From contig NZ_SCHL01000016.1 of NCBI RefSeq assembly GCF_004099695.1, positions 1 to 64,000 of the forward strand: a stretch of 64,000 bases of DNA. Reading direction: 5' to 3'. The stretch comes from Methanosarcina sp. MSH10X1. Lineage in GTDB: Archaea; Halobacteriota; Methanosarcinia; Methanosarcinales; Methanosarcinaceae. Below, piece by piece: positions 9,013-17,246 of this stretch (its first letter is position 1; every line of letters begins with the position of its first letter). A program made the translations under genes and the position numbers. The notes under the pieces are model-generated. The model was not told the origin of the DNA. It saw only the letters and a program-made list of their open reading frames with translations, and made no database searches.

Positions 9013-9339
9013 TCACTTAAAAAACATCTTTTCTTTGTTTTTAATTCTCTGGATTTCATTTTCCAGAGTTTCTATTCTGGATTCAAGCTCACGCATATCT
9101 TTTTTAGTAAAAATATCGGCTTTCGAGATCGATTCCTGAATCTTCTCAGAGATCTTCTTCTCAAGATCAAGCTTCTGTTTTTTTCGTTCTTCCAGCATAT
9201 CCTGGACAGCTTTTTTACCTTCTTCCCTACTGATGTCTCCTTTATCGACAAGCTCCTTTACAAGGTCGTTTACCCTGTCTTCGGTTATTGCCCAGAGACC
9301 GGCTCCTATAAGCCCGAGTTTTCTGACGGATTCTCTCAT
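9013..9339 (-). CDS. Phasin-like coiled-coil protein
   Basis: A protein of about 108 residues. Its N-terminus (RKLGLIGAGLWAITEDRVND, then LVDKGDISREEGKKAV) resembles the PhaI/PhaF family of polyhydroxyalkanoate granule-associated proteins. The C-terminal 50 residues form a charged coiled coil. In Methanosarcinales this family is kept without obvious PHA synthesis, so a granule role is doubtful here. The start is Met at 9339 or two codons upstream at 9345. It is convergent with the lipoprotein gene. Family assignment is from memory of the pattern and is moderately sure. Confidence 0.65.
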   Translation of the reverse strand: MRESVRKLGLIGAGLWAITEDRVNDLVKELVDKGDISREEGKKAVQDMLEERKKQKLDLEKKISEKIQESISKADIFTKKDMRELESRIETLENEIQRIKNKEKMFFK

Positions 9340-9820
9340 GTACAAACACTCGCTTTTGAATTATCAATCTGGAAAAAATTATATTAATATAGGTTTACGT
9401 GAAAATAATCTTACGTGAGAATAATTTTAAATGAAAACAATGTTACATGAAAATAAACTTAACCTGAAAACAATCTTACCTGAAAATAACCTTACGTGAA
9501 AACAATTAATAATTGATCTGCAAAGACGTATTAAGATTTCCCTGTCCAGAAAAATAGATATTAACCTGTTCTTATTTGATCTTTCTTCTTTTTCATGCAA
9601 TTAGTTTTCATGGATTCATCTTTTGAGTTTATTGGATTAGGTTTATGTGGTTATTTAGTTAATTTATCTGTATTATAAGATTTTATTTATTTCTTATAAG
9701 TCTTATTTTTGTTTTTCCATTCTTCTCATAAGCTTATAAATTTAAGTCAGCCTGTAATCCAGTCAGCCTGTAATCCAGTCAGCCTGTGAGTTAAAATTGA
9801 GGAGTAGTGAATTAATTTGC

Positions 9821-9933
9821 AGTCATTTTAATGTTAGCAGACTGCTTAAAAAAAATGAAGTCATTTTGACGTTAGCAGATTACGTAACCGAAATTGAAGT
9901 CATTTTGACGTTAATAGATTAATTAACCGAAAG
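9821..9933. promoter_or_regulatory. Three direct repeats upstream of the small heat-shock promoter
   Basis: The block AGTCATTTTRAYGTTARYAGA begins at 9821, 9859 and 9898, giving spacings of 38 and 39 bp. The last copy ends right at the AT-rich TATA region (9934-9948). Regular spacing and position suggest binding sites for a regulator of the downstream Hsp20 gene. The two nearer copies also share TTA..TAACCGAAA after the core. Confidence 0.55.
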
Positions 9934-9948
9934 AAAATATATAAATAT
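9934..9948 (+). promoter_or_regulatory. Probable BRE/TATA box of the Hsp20 gene
   Basis: AAAATATATAAATAT preceded by CCGAAAG fits an archaeal TATA box with an upstream purine-rich BRE. It lies about 33-47 nt before the chosen ATG at 9981, so transcription would begin some 8-12 nt before the GGGGG ribosome binding site. Confidence 0.5.
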
Positions 9949-9980
9949 ATTAATTGGTGATGTTATTTGGGGGTAATTTA

Positions 9981-10280
9981 ATGGCAGACGTTTTAAGAGT
10001 ATCACCAACTATATGTGCATATCCTGACGACCAGTATGAAAACCTTGAGGTTGAGGTAACCCTTCCAGGGGTGGAAAAAAAAGATATCTCTTTTAAGATC
10101 ACAGAAGACGGCTTTTATGTAAGGGCTGCCAAGGAAGGGGTAGAATATGCTGACAGTTACGCTATCTGCTGCCCGGTAGTTCCGGAAAAAGCGGTAGCCA
10201 AATATTCAAACGGTGTACTTAAAGTTACAGTACCGTACCAGCAGCCTTTTGAAAAAGCTGTGGATGTAAAAATCGAGTAA
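9981..10280 (+). CDS. Small heat-shock protein (Hsp20/alpha-crystallin type)
   Basis: A 99-residue protein made almost entirely of an alpha-crystallin domain: LEVEVTLPGVEKKDI at the first strands and the hallmark GVLKVTVPY near the end. It lacks the long N-terminal arm and the I-x-I tail of most Hsp20 proteins, so it may form small oligomers or bind partners differently. I chose the ATG at 9981 because GGGGG sits seven bases before it; an in-frame start at 9954 overlaps the promoter. It is preceded by three direct repeats and a TATA box. Rubrerythrin follows 210 nt downstream, so the two may share a stress theme without being one operon. Confidence 0.8.
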   Translation: MADVLRVSPTICAYPDDQYENLEVEVTLPGVEKKDISFKITEDGFYVRAAKEGVEYADSYAICCPVVPEKAVAKYSNGVLKVTVPYQQPFEKAVDVKIE

Positions 10281-10490
10281 GGTAATCTGGGCTCGCGCAG
10301 TTGAAGCGGGAAATTGGTAATATCAAACTCCCGGAGCATTAAACCTCAAGCGGTTTAAAGGTATAGCTGTGGCTTAAATAAGAATATTGGTTACAGAGCC
10401 TGGTAGACCTTCTCATCCGGGTTTTGTGTCTCAACTGTGTGTGTAAGTCCTGAACAGATGAATAAAGGAATTTTCTGAAGAGGTATTTAA

Positions 10491-11039
10491 ATGAAAAAAA
10501 TGACAGAACAACATCTTATCAATGCATTCGGAGGAGAAAGCCAGGCACATATGAGATATCTACATTTTGGGAACCAGGCCGAGAAAGAAAAATACAGCAA
10601 CGTAGCCCGCTTATTTCGTGCAATTGCTCATGCCGAATATATACATGCTGGAGATCATTACCGTGAGTTAAGATATCTCGAAGGGGGATTTGTCGCAAAC
10701 AGCATGGGGGCCTTTGGTCCTGGGGATTCAATAAAAAACCTTAAACTCGCTATTGCAGGTGAGACATTTGAAATTGAGGAAATGTATCCTGCATATATAG
10801 AAGTTGCAAAATTCCAGGGAGAAAAAGGCGCACAGAGAAGTTTTGAATGGTCATATGCCACTGAGAAAATGCATAAGCAGCTTTTTGAAAGAGCACTGGA
10901 GCAGTTGAATTCAGGAAAGGATATTGAACTCGGACCTGTGCAGGTTTGTGAAGTATGTGGATACACTCTTGAGGGAGAAGCGCCGGACCGGTGCCCGGTA
11001 TGCGGTGCATTGAAGAACAAATTTACTGCGTTTGAATAA
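10491..11039 (+). CDS. Rubrerythrin
   Basis: A 182-residue cytoplasmic peroxide-reducing protein. The N-terminal ferritin-like four-helix domain carries the di-iron ligands in the regions GESQAH, HAEYIH, GETFEIEEMYP and ATEKMHKQ. The C-terminal rubredoxin domain has C153-x2-C156 and C168-x2-C171 (VCEVCG and RCPVCG), binding one iron. Both domains look complete. GAGG seven to ten bases before the ATG supports the start. In anaerobic methanogens rubrerythrin removes hydrogen peroxide with electrons from rubredoxin or F420-linked carriers. Confidence 0.93.
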   Translation: MKKMTEQHLINAFGGESQAHMRYLHFGNQAEKEKYSNVARLFRAIAHAEYIHAGDHYRELRYLEGGFVANSMGAFGPGDSIKNLKLAIAGETFEIEEMYPAYIEVAKFQGEKGAQRSFEWSYATEKMHKQLFERALEQLNSGKDIELGPVQVCEVCGYTLEGEAPDRCPVCGALKNKFTAFE

Positions 11040-11375
11040 TTGCCTTGTAAGTGCTTATCCCGTATCGGTTAATTCTAACAGGCGAGTTTCTCTACCGCAG
11101 GATCAATATGGCTTCATAAGAGGTCATTTCTCTTAAGAGGTCATTTTCTGTGCTATTTGCCTTACGGCAAACTTTCCTGAGCAAACTCCCTGTTACAATT
11201 TTACTGAAAACTAACTCCCTGTTTATTATTTTACTAAAAATTAACTTCCTGTTTACAATTTTACTAAAAATTATCGGTTCGGTAAGAAATTTCCTGTCTG
11301 GTAAAAGCATATTGGCCGATGAATCTACCCAAAAACCAGGTTTAAGCATTATCTGAACTCCACTGGCAGAATAAA
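11040..11375. repeat. Intergenic region with three ~30-bp tandem repeats
   Basis: Three diverged units of about 30 bp, each carrying CCTGTT and TTTTACTRAAAAYTA, lie in tandem at about 11188-11275. They create an antisense open frame (11092-11379) whose translation just repeats a KIxNRxLIFS pattern, so I do not call it a gene. No other feature was seen between rubrerythrin and the next gene. Confidence 0.55.
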
Positions 11376-11639
11376 TCATTCTGGAGTTCTATTATATTTT
11401 TCGCTACTTTCAAACCTGTCTGCGATTCTGGGCCAGAGTGACAGTGAAATTATCATTGAGATTACAAAAACAAAAATCGAACCCGCAGCCATGTCTACTC
11501 TGGTGTAGGCGGTTTCCCCTCTTGAGATACTGGTTAAAAGAGCCCCGGAAAGAAAAAGAATAACAAGCACTATCGAAGTGGCAAAACTTAATAAAAGCAC
11601 TACTTTTTGCGTATTTTCTGTTGATCCGAATTTTACCAT
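11376..11639 (-). CDS. Small two-helix membrane protein
   Basis: An 87-residue protein with two hydrophobic helices (about residues 12-36 and 48-72) joined by a short polar loop, and a charged tail. GGAGA lies just before the ATG at 11639. It lies 99 nt downstream of copA on the same strand and could be its last co-transcribed gene. No family is recognised, and there are no Cys, Met or His clusters that would indicate copper binding. Confidence 0.6.
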   Translation of the reverse strand: MVKFGSTENTQKVVLLLSFATSIVLVILFLSGALLTSISRGETAYTRVDMAAGSIFVFVISMIISLSLWPRIADRFESSEKYNRTPE

Positions 11640-11738
11640 ACAATTCTCCGTCTAACTTTCGTGATTAACTATCTTATTTTCCTGATTATCTATTTTATTT
11701 CATTCTTCTTTGCTAAACTTTAGAACAATCTACCCGAT

Positions 11739-14603
11739 TCATTTAAGCTTGCTTCTTTTCATTAGCAGGGAATTGGTAGTCACCGAGACCGAGCTTAATG
11801 CCATAAAAGCGGCAGCAAGTTCAGGTGTAATCAGAATCCTGTGAAAGAGGGGGTAAAGAATCCCGGCTGCGATAGGAATACCTATTGAATTGTACCCGAA
11901 AGCCCAGAACAGGTTCTGTTTGATCTTACGGATAGTAAGCCGGCTCAGCTTAAGAGCCACCACCACGTCTCTGGGGTCGTTCTTTATGAGTACAATTTCT
12001 GCGGATTCCATTGCCACGTCCGTGCCCGCTCCCATCGCAATTCCAATATCGGACTGGATCAGCGCAGGGGCATCATTAATGCCGTCGCCTACCATCCCGA
12101 CAAGCTTGCCCTCTTCCTGAAGTTTCCTAACTTCATTTGCCTTATCTTCAGGAAGTACTTCAGCAAGCACTCTGGAAATACCTACCTGTCTTGCGATTGC
12201 ACCGGCTGTAATAGCATTGTCTCCTGTAATCATAGCTACCTCGACCCCCATTTTTGTCAGCGTTTCAACGGCTTCCCTGGAGTTTTCCTTCAGGGTGTCG
12301 GCGACTGCAACAAGACCTATGGCTTCGCTTTCAAGTGTTACAAGCATTGCAGTTTTCCCGTTTTCCTCGAATGCACGCATTTCAGGTTCAAGTGTCTCAA
12401 AGGAGATCCCGTTCTCTTCCATAAGTTTACGCGTCCCGAGCAGGATTCTTTTTTCCTCAAAATAAGCTTCCACGCCTTTTCCAGGAATGGAACGGAAATT
12501 TCCTGCCTTTCCGAGGCTAATCCCCCGTTCCTCAGCTCCCTTTACGATAGCTTCCCCAAGGGGATGCTCCGAACCTTTTTCAGCTGTTGCTGCCATAAAA
12601 AGTACCTGTTTTTCTTCATTTCCCGGAGCTGCAAGCAGATCCGTGAGCTTCGGAGTGCCCTCCGTAAGGGTTCCGGTTTTGTCAAAAACTATAGTATCAA
12701 GCTTATGCGCCCTTTCAAGGGCTTCCCCGCCTTTTATAAGGACTCCGTTTTCCGCACCTCTGCCCGTACCTACCATGATGGCTGCAGGAGTTGCAAGCCC
12801 GACTGCACACGGGCATGAGATCACAAGGATAGTAATGCCTATAAGCAGGGAAAAGAGGAAAGGGCTGATTCCGCCCATAGCTGCGGATACCCCGAAGCGC
12901 CAGTAACCTATGAAGAACCAGAAGAGAAATGCAAGAAGGGTAAGAATATGCACCGCTATTATGAAGTTGCCAGCGAAAACATCCGCAACCCTCTGGATTG
13001 GGGCTTTAGAGGTCTGAGCATTTTCAACGAGCCTGACTATCTGGGCAAGAGCCGTATCTGCTCCGACTTTGGCAACCCGGAAATTAAAAGCTCCCGTTTT
13101 GTTCAGAGTCGCCCCGATAACCGTGCTGCCGGGACCTTTTTCTACCGGAATACTCTCCCCGGTAAGCATTGATTCGTCCACTGCCGAACTGCCTTCAATA
13201 ACAACTCCATCAACCGGAATTTTCTCTCCCGGTCGAACAACAACAATGTCGCCGACTACTACTTCTTCTACAGGAATCTCTTTCTCCATACCATCCACGA
13301 GAATTCTGGAAGTCTTTGCCCTCAGCCCCATCAATTTCCTTATTGCTTCCGAAGTCCGACCCCTTGCCCTCACTTCGAGATACCTGCCAAGCACAATGAA
13401 AAGTATAAGGAGGGCTACCGTATCGTAATAAAGAGTATCATACCCTGGACCCAGATCAAAAAATGTCGCTGCTACGCTGATGAGATAGGCGGACCCCGTT
13501 CCTCCGGCAATAAGCAGGTCCATATCAGTTACGCCATGCCTGAAACCTTTGAAGGTTCCGACAAAGAACTGCCTGCCCGGGAAGATAAGGATAAGGGTAG
13601 ACAATATAAAAAGCACTATCGGATCGAAGAAAAAGGAAGGAATTAACCCCGAAAGGGAAGGAAACATCATACCCATATTCCCGATAGCAACCGGAATTCC
13701 AAGCACGGCGGCAATGATCAGATTGTTTCTCTGCCTCCGGACCTCAGCCTCCCTGAACATCTGCTCTCTGTCTTCGTATTCCACAGATTCAGTTCGGACA
13801 GATGCCCCATAGCCAATTCCCTGAACCGCAGCAATAATCTCCCTTACGGAAATCCGGGATGAATCAAACTCTACAACCGCTTTTTCAAGTGGGAAATTTA
13901 CCGAAGCCGAAATCACGCCGTCGGTCTTAATAAGGATTCTCTCGATATTTGCAGCACAGGAGGCACAGCTCATGCCTTCAAGACTGAGAGTTACGGTGTC
14001 CTTTTCAACTTTATACCCGATTGATTCGATGGTATCCTCAATCTCCTTTGGGGAAATAAGCGAGGGGTTAAAACCAACTTTTGCCCTCCCAAGTTCCAGG
14101 TTGACAACTACTGAATCCACGCCCTGTTTTCTCTTTAAAACCCTCTCAATATTTGCGACGCATGCCGAGCAGGTCATGCCGGAAACTCCAAGCGTGATTT
14201 CTTTTAAACTGATCGCCGTGCCTGAGACTCGCGGTTCCTCTCCTTCCGGCAGTTCACAGGCTGAATCCAGGGGACAGGTTTGAGGAGCCTCTTCGGGTTC
14301 CTCCGGTTTCTTCAAAGACGTCTCCTCAGTCTTCGCCTCTGTACCTGCCATTCCCATTCTCCCGGAAACCTCTGACAGGGCATCTTCCTGAGCCTTTTCG
14401 CGTTCTGTGGAGTATCCTGCCTTCCGGATAGCTGTTTTTATGTCCTCCAGCGTCACTTTTTCAGGATCAAAGCTAACCGTTGCGCGTTGGGATTCGAGAT
14501 TTACATCAACGGACTCGGCCCCTTCAAGAGCAAAAATGGCATCCGCTACTCTTTTCTGGCAGTGACCACAGGTCATGCCGTAAACTCCAATAGTAACTTC
14601 CAT
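11739..14603 (-). CDS. copA: Copper-translocating P-type ATPase with three HMA domains
   Basis: A 954-residue P1B-type ATPase that uses ATP to move copper across the membrane. Three N-terminal metal-binding HMA domains carry GMTCGHC (C12/C15), GMTCSAC (C145/C148) and GMSCASC (C213/C216). The first is separated from the second by a linker of about 60 residues rich in Glu, Pro and Thr. The membrane CPC motif is SCPCAVG (C597, C599). The phosphorylated aspartate is D641 in DKTGTLTEG, followed by GDGINDAP in the hinge and HP in [10 protein letters not shown]. The C-terminal membrane helices carry the conserved YNSIGIP and [13 protein letters not shown] of Cu(I) pumps. It sits 42 nt downstream of a small HMA protein and near CopZ. 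Cu(I) is the likely ion; silver could also be moved. Confidence 0.95.
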   Translation of the reverse strand: MEVTIGVYGMTCGHCQKRVADAIFALEGAESVDVNLESQRATVSFDPEKVTLEDIKTAIRKAGYSTEREKAQEDALSEVSGRMGMAGTEAKTEETSLKKPEEPEEAPQTCPLDSACELPEGEEPRVSGTAISLKEITLGVSGMTCSACVANIERVLKRKQGVDSVVVNLELGRAKVGFNPSLISPKEIEDTIESIGYKVEKDTVTLSLEGMSCASCAANIERILIKTDGVISASVNFPLEKAVVEFDSSRISVREIIAAVQGIGYGASVRTESVEYEDREQMFREAEVRRQRNNLIIAAVLGIPVAIGNMGMMFPSLSGLIPSFFFDPIVLFILSTLILIFPGRQFFVGTFKGFRHGVTDMDLLIAGGTGSAYLISVAATFFDLGPGYDTLYYDTVALLILFIVLGRYLEVRARGRTSEAIRKLMGLRAKTSRILVDGMEKEIPVEEVVVGDIVVVRPGEKIPVDGVVIEGSSAVDESMLTGESIPVEKGPGSTVIGATLNKTGAFNFRVAKVGADTALAQIVRLVENAQTSKAPIQRVADVFAGNFIIAVHILTLLAFLFWFFIGYWRFGVSAAMGGISPFLFSLLIGITILVISCPCAVGLATPAAIMVGTGRGAENGVLIKGGEALERAHKLDTIVFDKTGTLTEGTPKLTDLLAAPGNEEKQVLFMAATAEKGSEHPLGEAIVKGAEERGISLGKAGNFRSIPGKGVEAYFEEKRILLGTRKLMEENGISFETLEPEMRAFEENGKTAMLVTLESEAIGLVAVADTLKENSREAVETLTKMGVEVAMITGDNAITAGAIARQVGISRVLAEVLPEDKANEVRKLQEEGKLVGMVGDGINDAPALIQSDIGIAMGAGTDVAMESAEIVLIKNDPRDVVVALKLSRLTIRKIKQNLFWAFGYNSIGIPIAAGILYPLFHRILITPELAAAFMALSSVSVTTNSLLMKRSKLK

Positions 14604-14645
14604 CAGATGTGCCGCCTATCCAGATTTTTCGGGATTTCCCGGCAT

Positions 14646-14894
14646 TTAGCAAATTCTTCCGGGTTCTTCGATGGTTTTATAGCCAGCTTTAAGCAAGGTC
14701 ATCTGTATAACATATGCATCAGTAATCCGACTGTCATAGGCTACGTTTACGGTTCTTTCAGGAATATTGATATTTACTCTGGAAACCCCATTGATAGAGG
14801 TAACGAGCTTTGCGACCATATCCTTGCAGTACCTGCATACCAGGTCGTCTACTATGAATGTTGTCTCCCCTATGTGTTCACCCCCGCAGCACAA
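14646..14894 (-). CDS. Small HMA-like metal-binding protein with CRYC motif
   Basis: An 82-residue protein with an HMA (ferredoxin-like) fold pattern. The metal site is CRYC (C20, C23) instead of the usual CxxC after GMT/S. The N-terminus adds a CCGG, and the C-terminus ends in a further Cys. An in-frame TGA lies just upstream, and the only usual start codon is TTG at 14894, which I accept with caution. It lies between copZ and copA on the same strand, 42 nt from copA, so a metallochaperone or sensor role beside CopA is likely. The ligand set is unusual for plain Cu(I) transfer. Confidence 0.7.
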   Translation of the reverse strand: MCCGGEHIGETTFIVDDLVCRYCKDMVAKLVTSINGVSRVNINIPERTVNVAYDSRITDAYVIQMTLLKAGYKTIEEPGRIC

Positions 14895-14988
14895 CTGTTC
14901 TCAAACAGACGCTTCACCCATATAGTAAAAATTTGTATTTTTTAGTATATAATAAGTTCTTTGAAAACGCTATATGCAGTTAACACAA

Positions 14989-15195
14989 TTATATAGGCTC
15001 GTATCCGGCTTCCCTGATTGCAGCCCTGACCTTTTCAAGATTAGCCTTTCCTTCCTCAAGCTCGACAGTTACCTGTTTAGTCTGAAGATTTACATCCGCC
15101 CTCTGTACGCCTTCAACGTCCTCAACGGCTTTTTTAACCCTCAACTGGCAGTGCATGCAGGACATGCCTTCGACTTTTATGATTTCCTGAGTCAT
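14989..15195 (-). CDS. copZ: Copper chaperone CopZ-like HMA protein
   Basis: A 68-residue single HMA domain with the metal site GMSCMHC at the end of strand 1. It would carry Cu(I) in the cytoplasm to CopA's N-terminal domains. The start is the ATG at 15195. GGAGAT lies eight bases upstream and overlaps an alternative ATG at 15210, which therefore cannot be the preferred start. It is the first gene of the run copZ - CRYC protein - copA - small membrane protein, preceded by two palindromes (15295-15324). Confidence 0.88.
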   Translation of the reverse strand: MTQEIIKVEGMSCMHCQLRVKKAVEDVEGVQRADVNLQTKQVTVELEEGKANLEKVRAAIREAGYEPI

Positions 15196-15503
15196 GTTTC
15201 CAATCTCCATCCGGTTTTACGTAGTGACTTAACATAATAATGTTCTCGAATACTGCAGGATTGAATAAGTATATGTCCGGTTTGCCACAAATTCTTTACG
15301 TAAACTGTCCAGAGTTTACGTAAACTGCCCGGAGCCAGATAGGCTGGATAGCAGTGACAGGCACCTGAAAACGGGTAACTGTCATGTAGCCTCTCATAGT
15401 TACTGAAGATAGTGTAGTTTTAACTCAATAGAACTTATAACAGTTTTAATAGAACTTATAAAAGTTAAATGTTTTTAATCCTGTGTGGTCCTGTGTATCG
15501 CCT
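15196..15503. other. Control region of the copZ-copA run
   Basis: This 308-bp region holds the presumed copZ promoter. A TATA-like stretch on the minus strand lies at about 15262-15276, and the twin palindromes lie at 15295-15304 and 15315-15324. Two copies of AGAACTTATAA lie at about 15429-15464, near the 3' end of the neighbouring membrane gene. No coding sequence is seen. Confidence 0.5.
15295..15324. promoter_or_regulatory. Twin palindromes TTTACGTAAA, candidate operator of copZ-copA
   Basis: Two perfect 10-bp palindromes TTTACGTAAA at 15295-15304 and 15315-15324. Their centres are exactly 20 bp apart, two helical turns. Both are followed by CTGYCCRGAG, so each is part of a longer direct repeat. 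They lie about 100 nt before the copZ ATG and upstream of its likely TATA box, where an activator or repressor dimer pair would bind. Confidence 0.55.
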
Positions 15504-15821
15504 TCAGTCAGCTAGGAAGCGAGCAGCCAGCTCAACAAGGATTCCGAGTGTCATAATCAGAGTGACAGCTACCAGTGCAGTGGTCCATAGTCTGGTATCA
15601 TACACCCTCAGGATCTTTCTTGCGCCCATAGAACCTACCAGGAACCCTGAAAACAGCATAAATAATACTATTATTATCAGGCTCACTGACAGCCAGTGGT
15701 GACCTGTAAGTGCTGCCAAAAACTCCCTGAAGCCAGATGAAAGATCATGGAAAATAATAATGCAGCCGGTAAGAAATATGGTAATTGCCGCTGATACGAT
15801 AAAAGTTGCCTCTTCTCTCAT
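15504..15821 (-). CDS. Three-helix membrane protein in the metal region
   Basis: A 105-residue protein with three transmembrane helices (about residues 5-28, 45-68 and 76-100). I chose the ATG at 15821 (MREEATF), which lies one base after the TGA of the upstream gene, a tight junction implying translational coupling. A longer start at 15851 would overlap that gene. No family is recognised. It probably forms a complex with its larger membrane neighbour. Confidence 0.65.
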   Translation of the reverse strand: MREEATFIVSAAITIFLTGCIIIFHDLSSGFREFLAALTGHHWLSVSLIIIVLFMLFSGFLVGSMGARKILRVYDTRLWTTALVAVTLIMTLGILVELAARFLAD

Positions 15822-15822
15822 T

Positions 15823-16782
15823 TCAGGCCTCCATGCCAGTATTCCCAGCACTGGAGATTATCGCTCCCATCAGGAACATGAGCAATACCATGAAGAGCGC
15901 AAGGCACGCCACTATTGTAAGGGCATGCCTGGAATTAGCGTTACCTAAAAAGGTATCCTTATCCAGAGTGTAGAGTGATATGGACAGAGCAAAAGTGATT
16001 ATAGGCAAAAAGACGAAGATATGCTCTTTTGCCTCCATTATGATCTCGTGCGCCCAGGGATATAGCCCTGCCAGGATTACAGGTTTTACCTGGGACCCGT
16101 AAACTGTTAAATAATTGTAACCTCCTGCCATCCAGCACCCTGCTGTTACAAAGAATACTGCCAGATAGCTTGCCAGCCTGGCTCTGGCGAGTGACCTGTC
16201 TACTGGATACCGGATCTCCAGAATGATCCAGACCATAACGAGGGCAGCCAGGCCACCAGATATCGAATGTATGAGGACCAGAGTTTTTATCCCGGCAGTT
16301 ACTCCATTATATAGACCCCAGGCTGCGTCGATAATCAGGATTGAGGCCAGGGAATATCCCATTATTCTATGCAATTCCCTATAACGTGCCCGATTCTTTA
16401 AAATTAGACTTGGAAGAACCTGAAGAATAGCAATGAGAAGAATAGCCACTCCCAGTTTTCCGTGAATAGACGATAGTATGGCTTCTCCGTGCTCCAACCT
16501 TATCCATAAACCGTAGATAAATGATCCAAGGATGAAGGCTCCAAAGTAAATACCACTCTTTCTATGAAGCTTAAAGAGATTTCCTGAGCTTCGCTTTATC
16601 CTTCCCCTGAGCATAGCCCCGGTTGTAAGGGCATGGACCATAACCAGCAGGCTAATAATTGCTATCAGAGCATGACCTATCCAGTCCACATATACCAGAG
16701 CAATGCCGCCAATAATCAAAAGTAGTGCCAGACCTCTGAATATATCCGGAATTGTTTGTCTGCGGTTTAATTTCTCAGGAAT
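15823..16782 (-). CDS. Polytopic His-rich membrane protein, cytochrome b561-like, with apparent ATT start
   Basis: About 319 residues and 7-8 membrane helices. Histidines sit in or at the ends of helices in a pattern recalling cytochrome b561 or ferric-reductase membrane domains (MVHALTTG, LFKLHRKSG, SIHGKLG, YRELHRIMGY, then AHEIIMEAKEHIF). Haem binding and electron transfer across the membrane are plausible but unproven. The first ATG/GTG/TTG in frame is TTG at 16719. However, the frame stays open for 21 more codons reading (I)PEKLNRRQTIPDIFRG, which looks like a natural N-terminus. That longer frame begins with ATT at 16782, seven bases after GGAGG (16790-16794); an in-frame TAA lies directly upstream. 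I give the longer form. It is followed after 1 nt by the three-helix protein gene. Confidence 0.65.
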   Translation of the reverse strand: MPEKLNRRQTIPDIFRGLALLLIIGGIALVYVDWIGHALIAIISLLVMVHALTTGAMLRGRIKRSSGNLFKLHRKSGIYFGAFILGSFIYGLWIRLEHGEAILSSIHGKLGVAILLIAILQVLPSLILKNRARYRELHRIMGYSLASILIIDAAWGLYNGVTAGIKTLVLIHSISGGLAALVMVWIILEIRYPVDRSLARARLASYLAVFFVTAGCWMAGGYNYLTVYGSQVKPVILAGLYPWAHEIIMEAKEHIFVFLPIITFALSISLYTLDKDTFLGNANSRHALTIVACLALFMVLLMFLMGAIISSAGNTGMEA

Positions 16783-17240
16783 TTAACCCCCTCCATTGCC
16801 CTTCACTCAAAGCTTTTCAGGTATTTCCGGTAGACAAGCTTGCTCTTCCTCTAAACCTGCCCGATAAACCAGAATCTCTAAAGAGGATTCTCAATATCGG
16901 GGTTCTTTCAATGGGGCAGGATCTTCTCGGACACAGAAATTAATATTATCCATTGATTAATATTAATCACGCAAACTAATATATATCGTTTCAAAAAATT
17001 AATTAAAACATATTACAATTGCCCAGTATCCCTTAGCAAATACTCAATGAAGATTACAAAAGATCAGTACATTATTGTGGCATTTATGCCATAGTGCGGC
17101 AGAATACGATTGTGTAGTATTTGTGTAGTATGGTTGTGTAGCGGGATCGTGTAATATGGTTGTGTAGTGGAGTAGGGGAGTAATATAGTGAGCAATGTAG
17201 TGGAGTAGGGGAGTATAGTTGTGTAGCAGGGTTGTGTAAT
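16783..17240. other. Divergent intergenic region with a palindrome and tandem repeats
   Basis: The region separates the His-rich membrane gene from the divergent TauE-like gene. It holds a 16-bp perfect palindrome (16954-16969), a long AT-rich stretch (16975-17050) and the GTGTAG-type repeats at 17101-17246. No coding sequence is convincing. A 63-codon frame at 16752-16943 is antisense to the membrane gene's 5' end and has no support. Confidence 0.5.
16954..16969. promoter_or_regulatory. Perfect 16-bp palindrome
   Basis: TGATTAATATTAATCA is its own reverse complement. It lies 172 nt before the start of the minus-strand membrane gene and 272 nt before the plus-strand exporter gene. It could be an operator, but an AT-only palindrome in AT-rich DNA also arises by chance. 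Confidence 0.3.
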
Positions 17241-17246
17241 ATGGCT
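17101..17246. repeat. Irregular GTGTAGT/GGAGTAGGGGAGTA repeats reaching the exporter start codon
   Basis: Short units built from TTGTGTAGTATGG, GTGTAATATGGTTGTG and GTGGAGTAGGGGAGTA recur in mixed order. GTGGAGTAGGGGAGTA occurs twice (about 17167 and 17200). The unit GTGTAATATGG occurs both within the array and over the start codon of the next gene at 17241, so the start site lies inside the last repeat unit. Confidence 0.6.

Larger units (their letters stand above)
9346..9980. other. Repeat-rich intergenic region upstream of the small heat-shock gene
   Basis: No gene was seen. The stretch holds three different short direct-repeat series. One is a degenerate 15-17-bp series built on TTACRTGAAAATAA at about 9397-9505. 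The second is three copies of GTCAGCCTGT at about 9747-9788. The third is the three 38-39-bp upstream repeats of hsp20 at 9821-9933, listed separately. The middle part (9520-9740) is AT-rich and featureless. Confidence 0.6.

Noticed and set aside
11092-11379. 95-codon minus-strand frame after rubrerythrin
   Set aside because: Its middle is only the translation of the ~30-bp tandem repeats (KIxNRxLIFS), so it reflects the repeat, not a gene.
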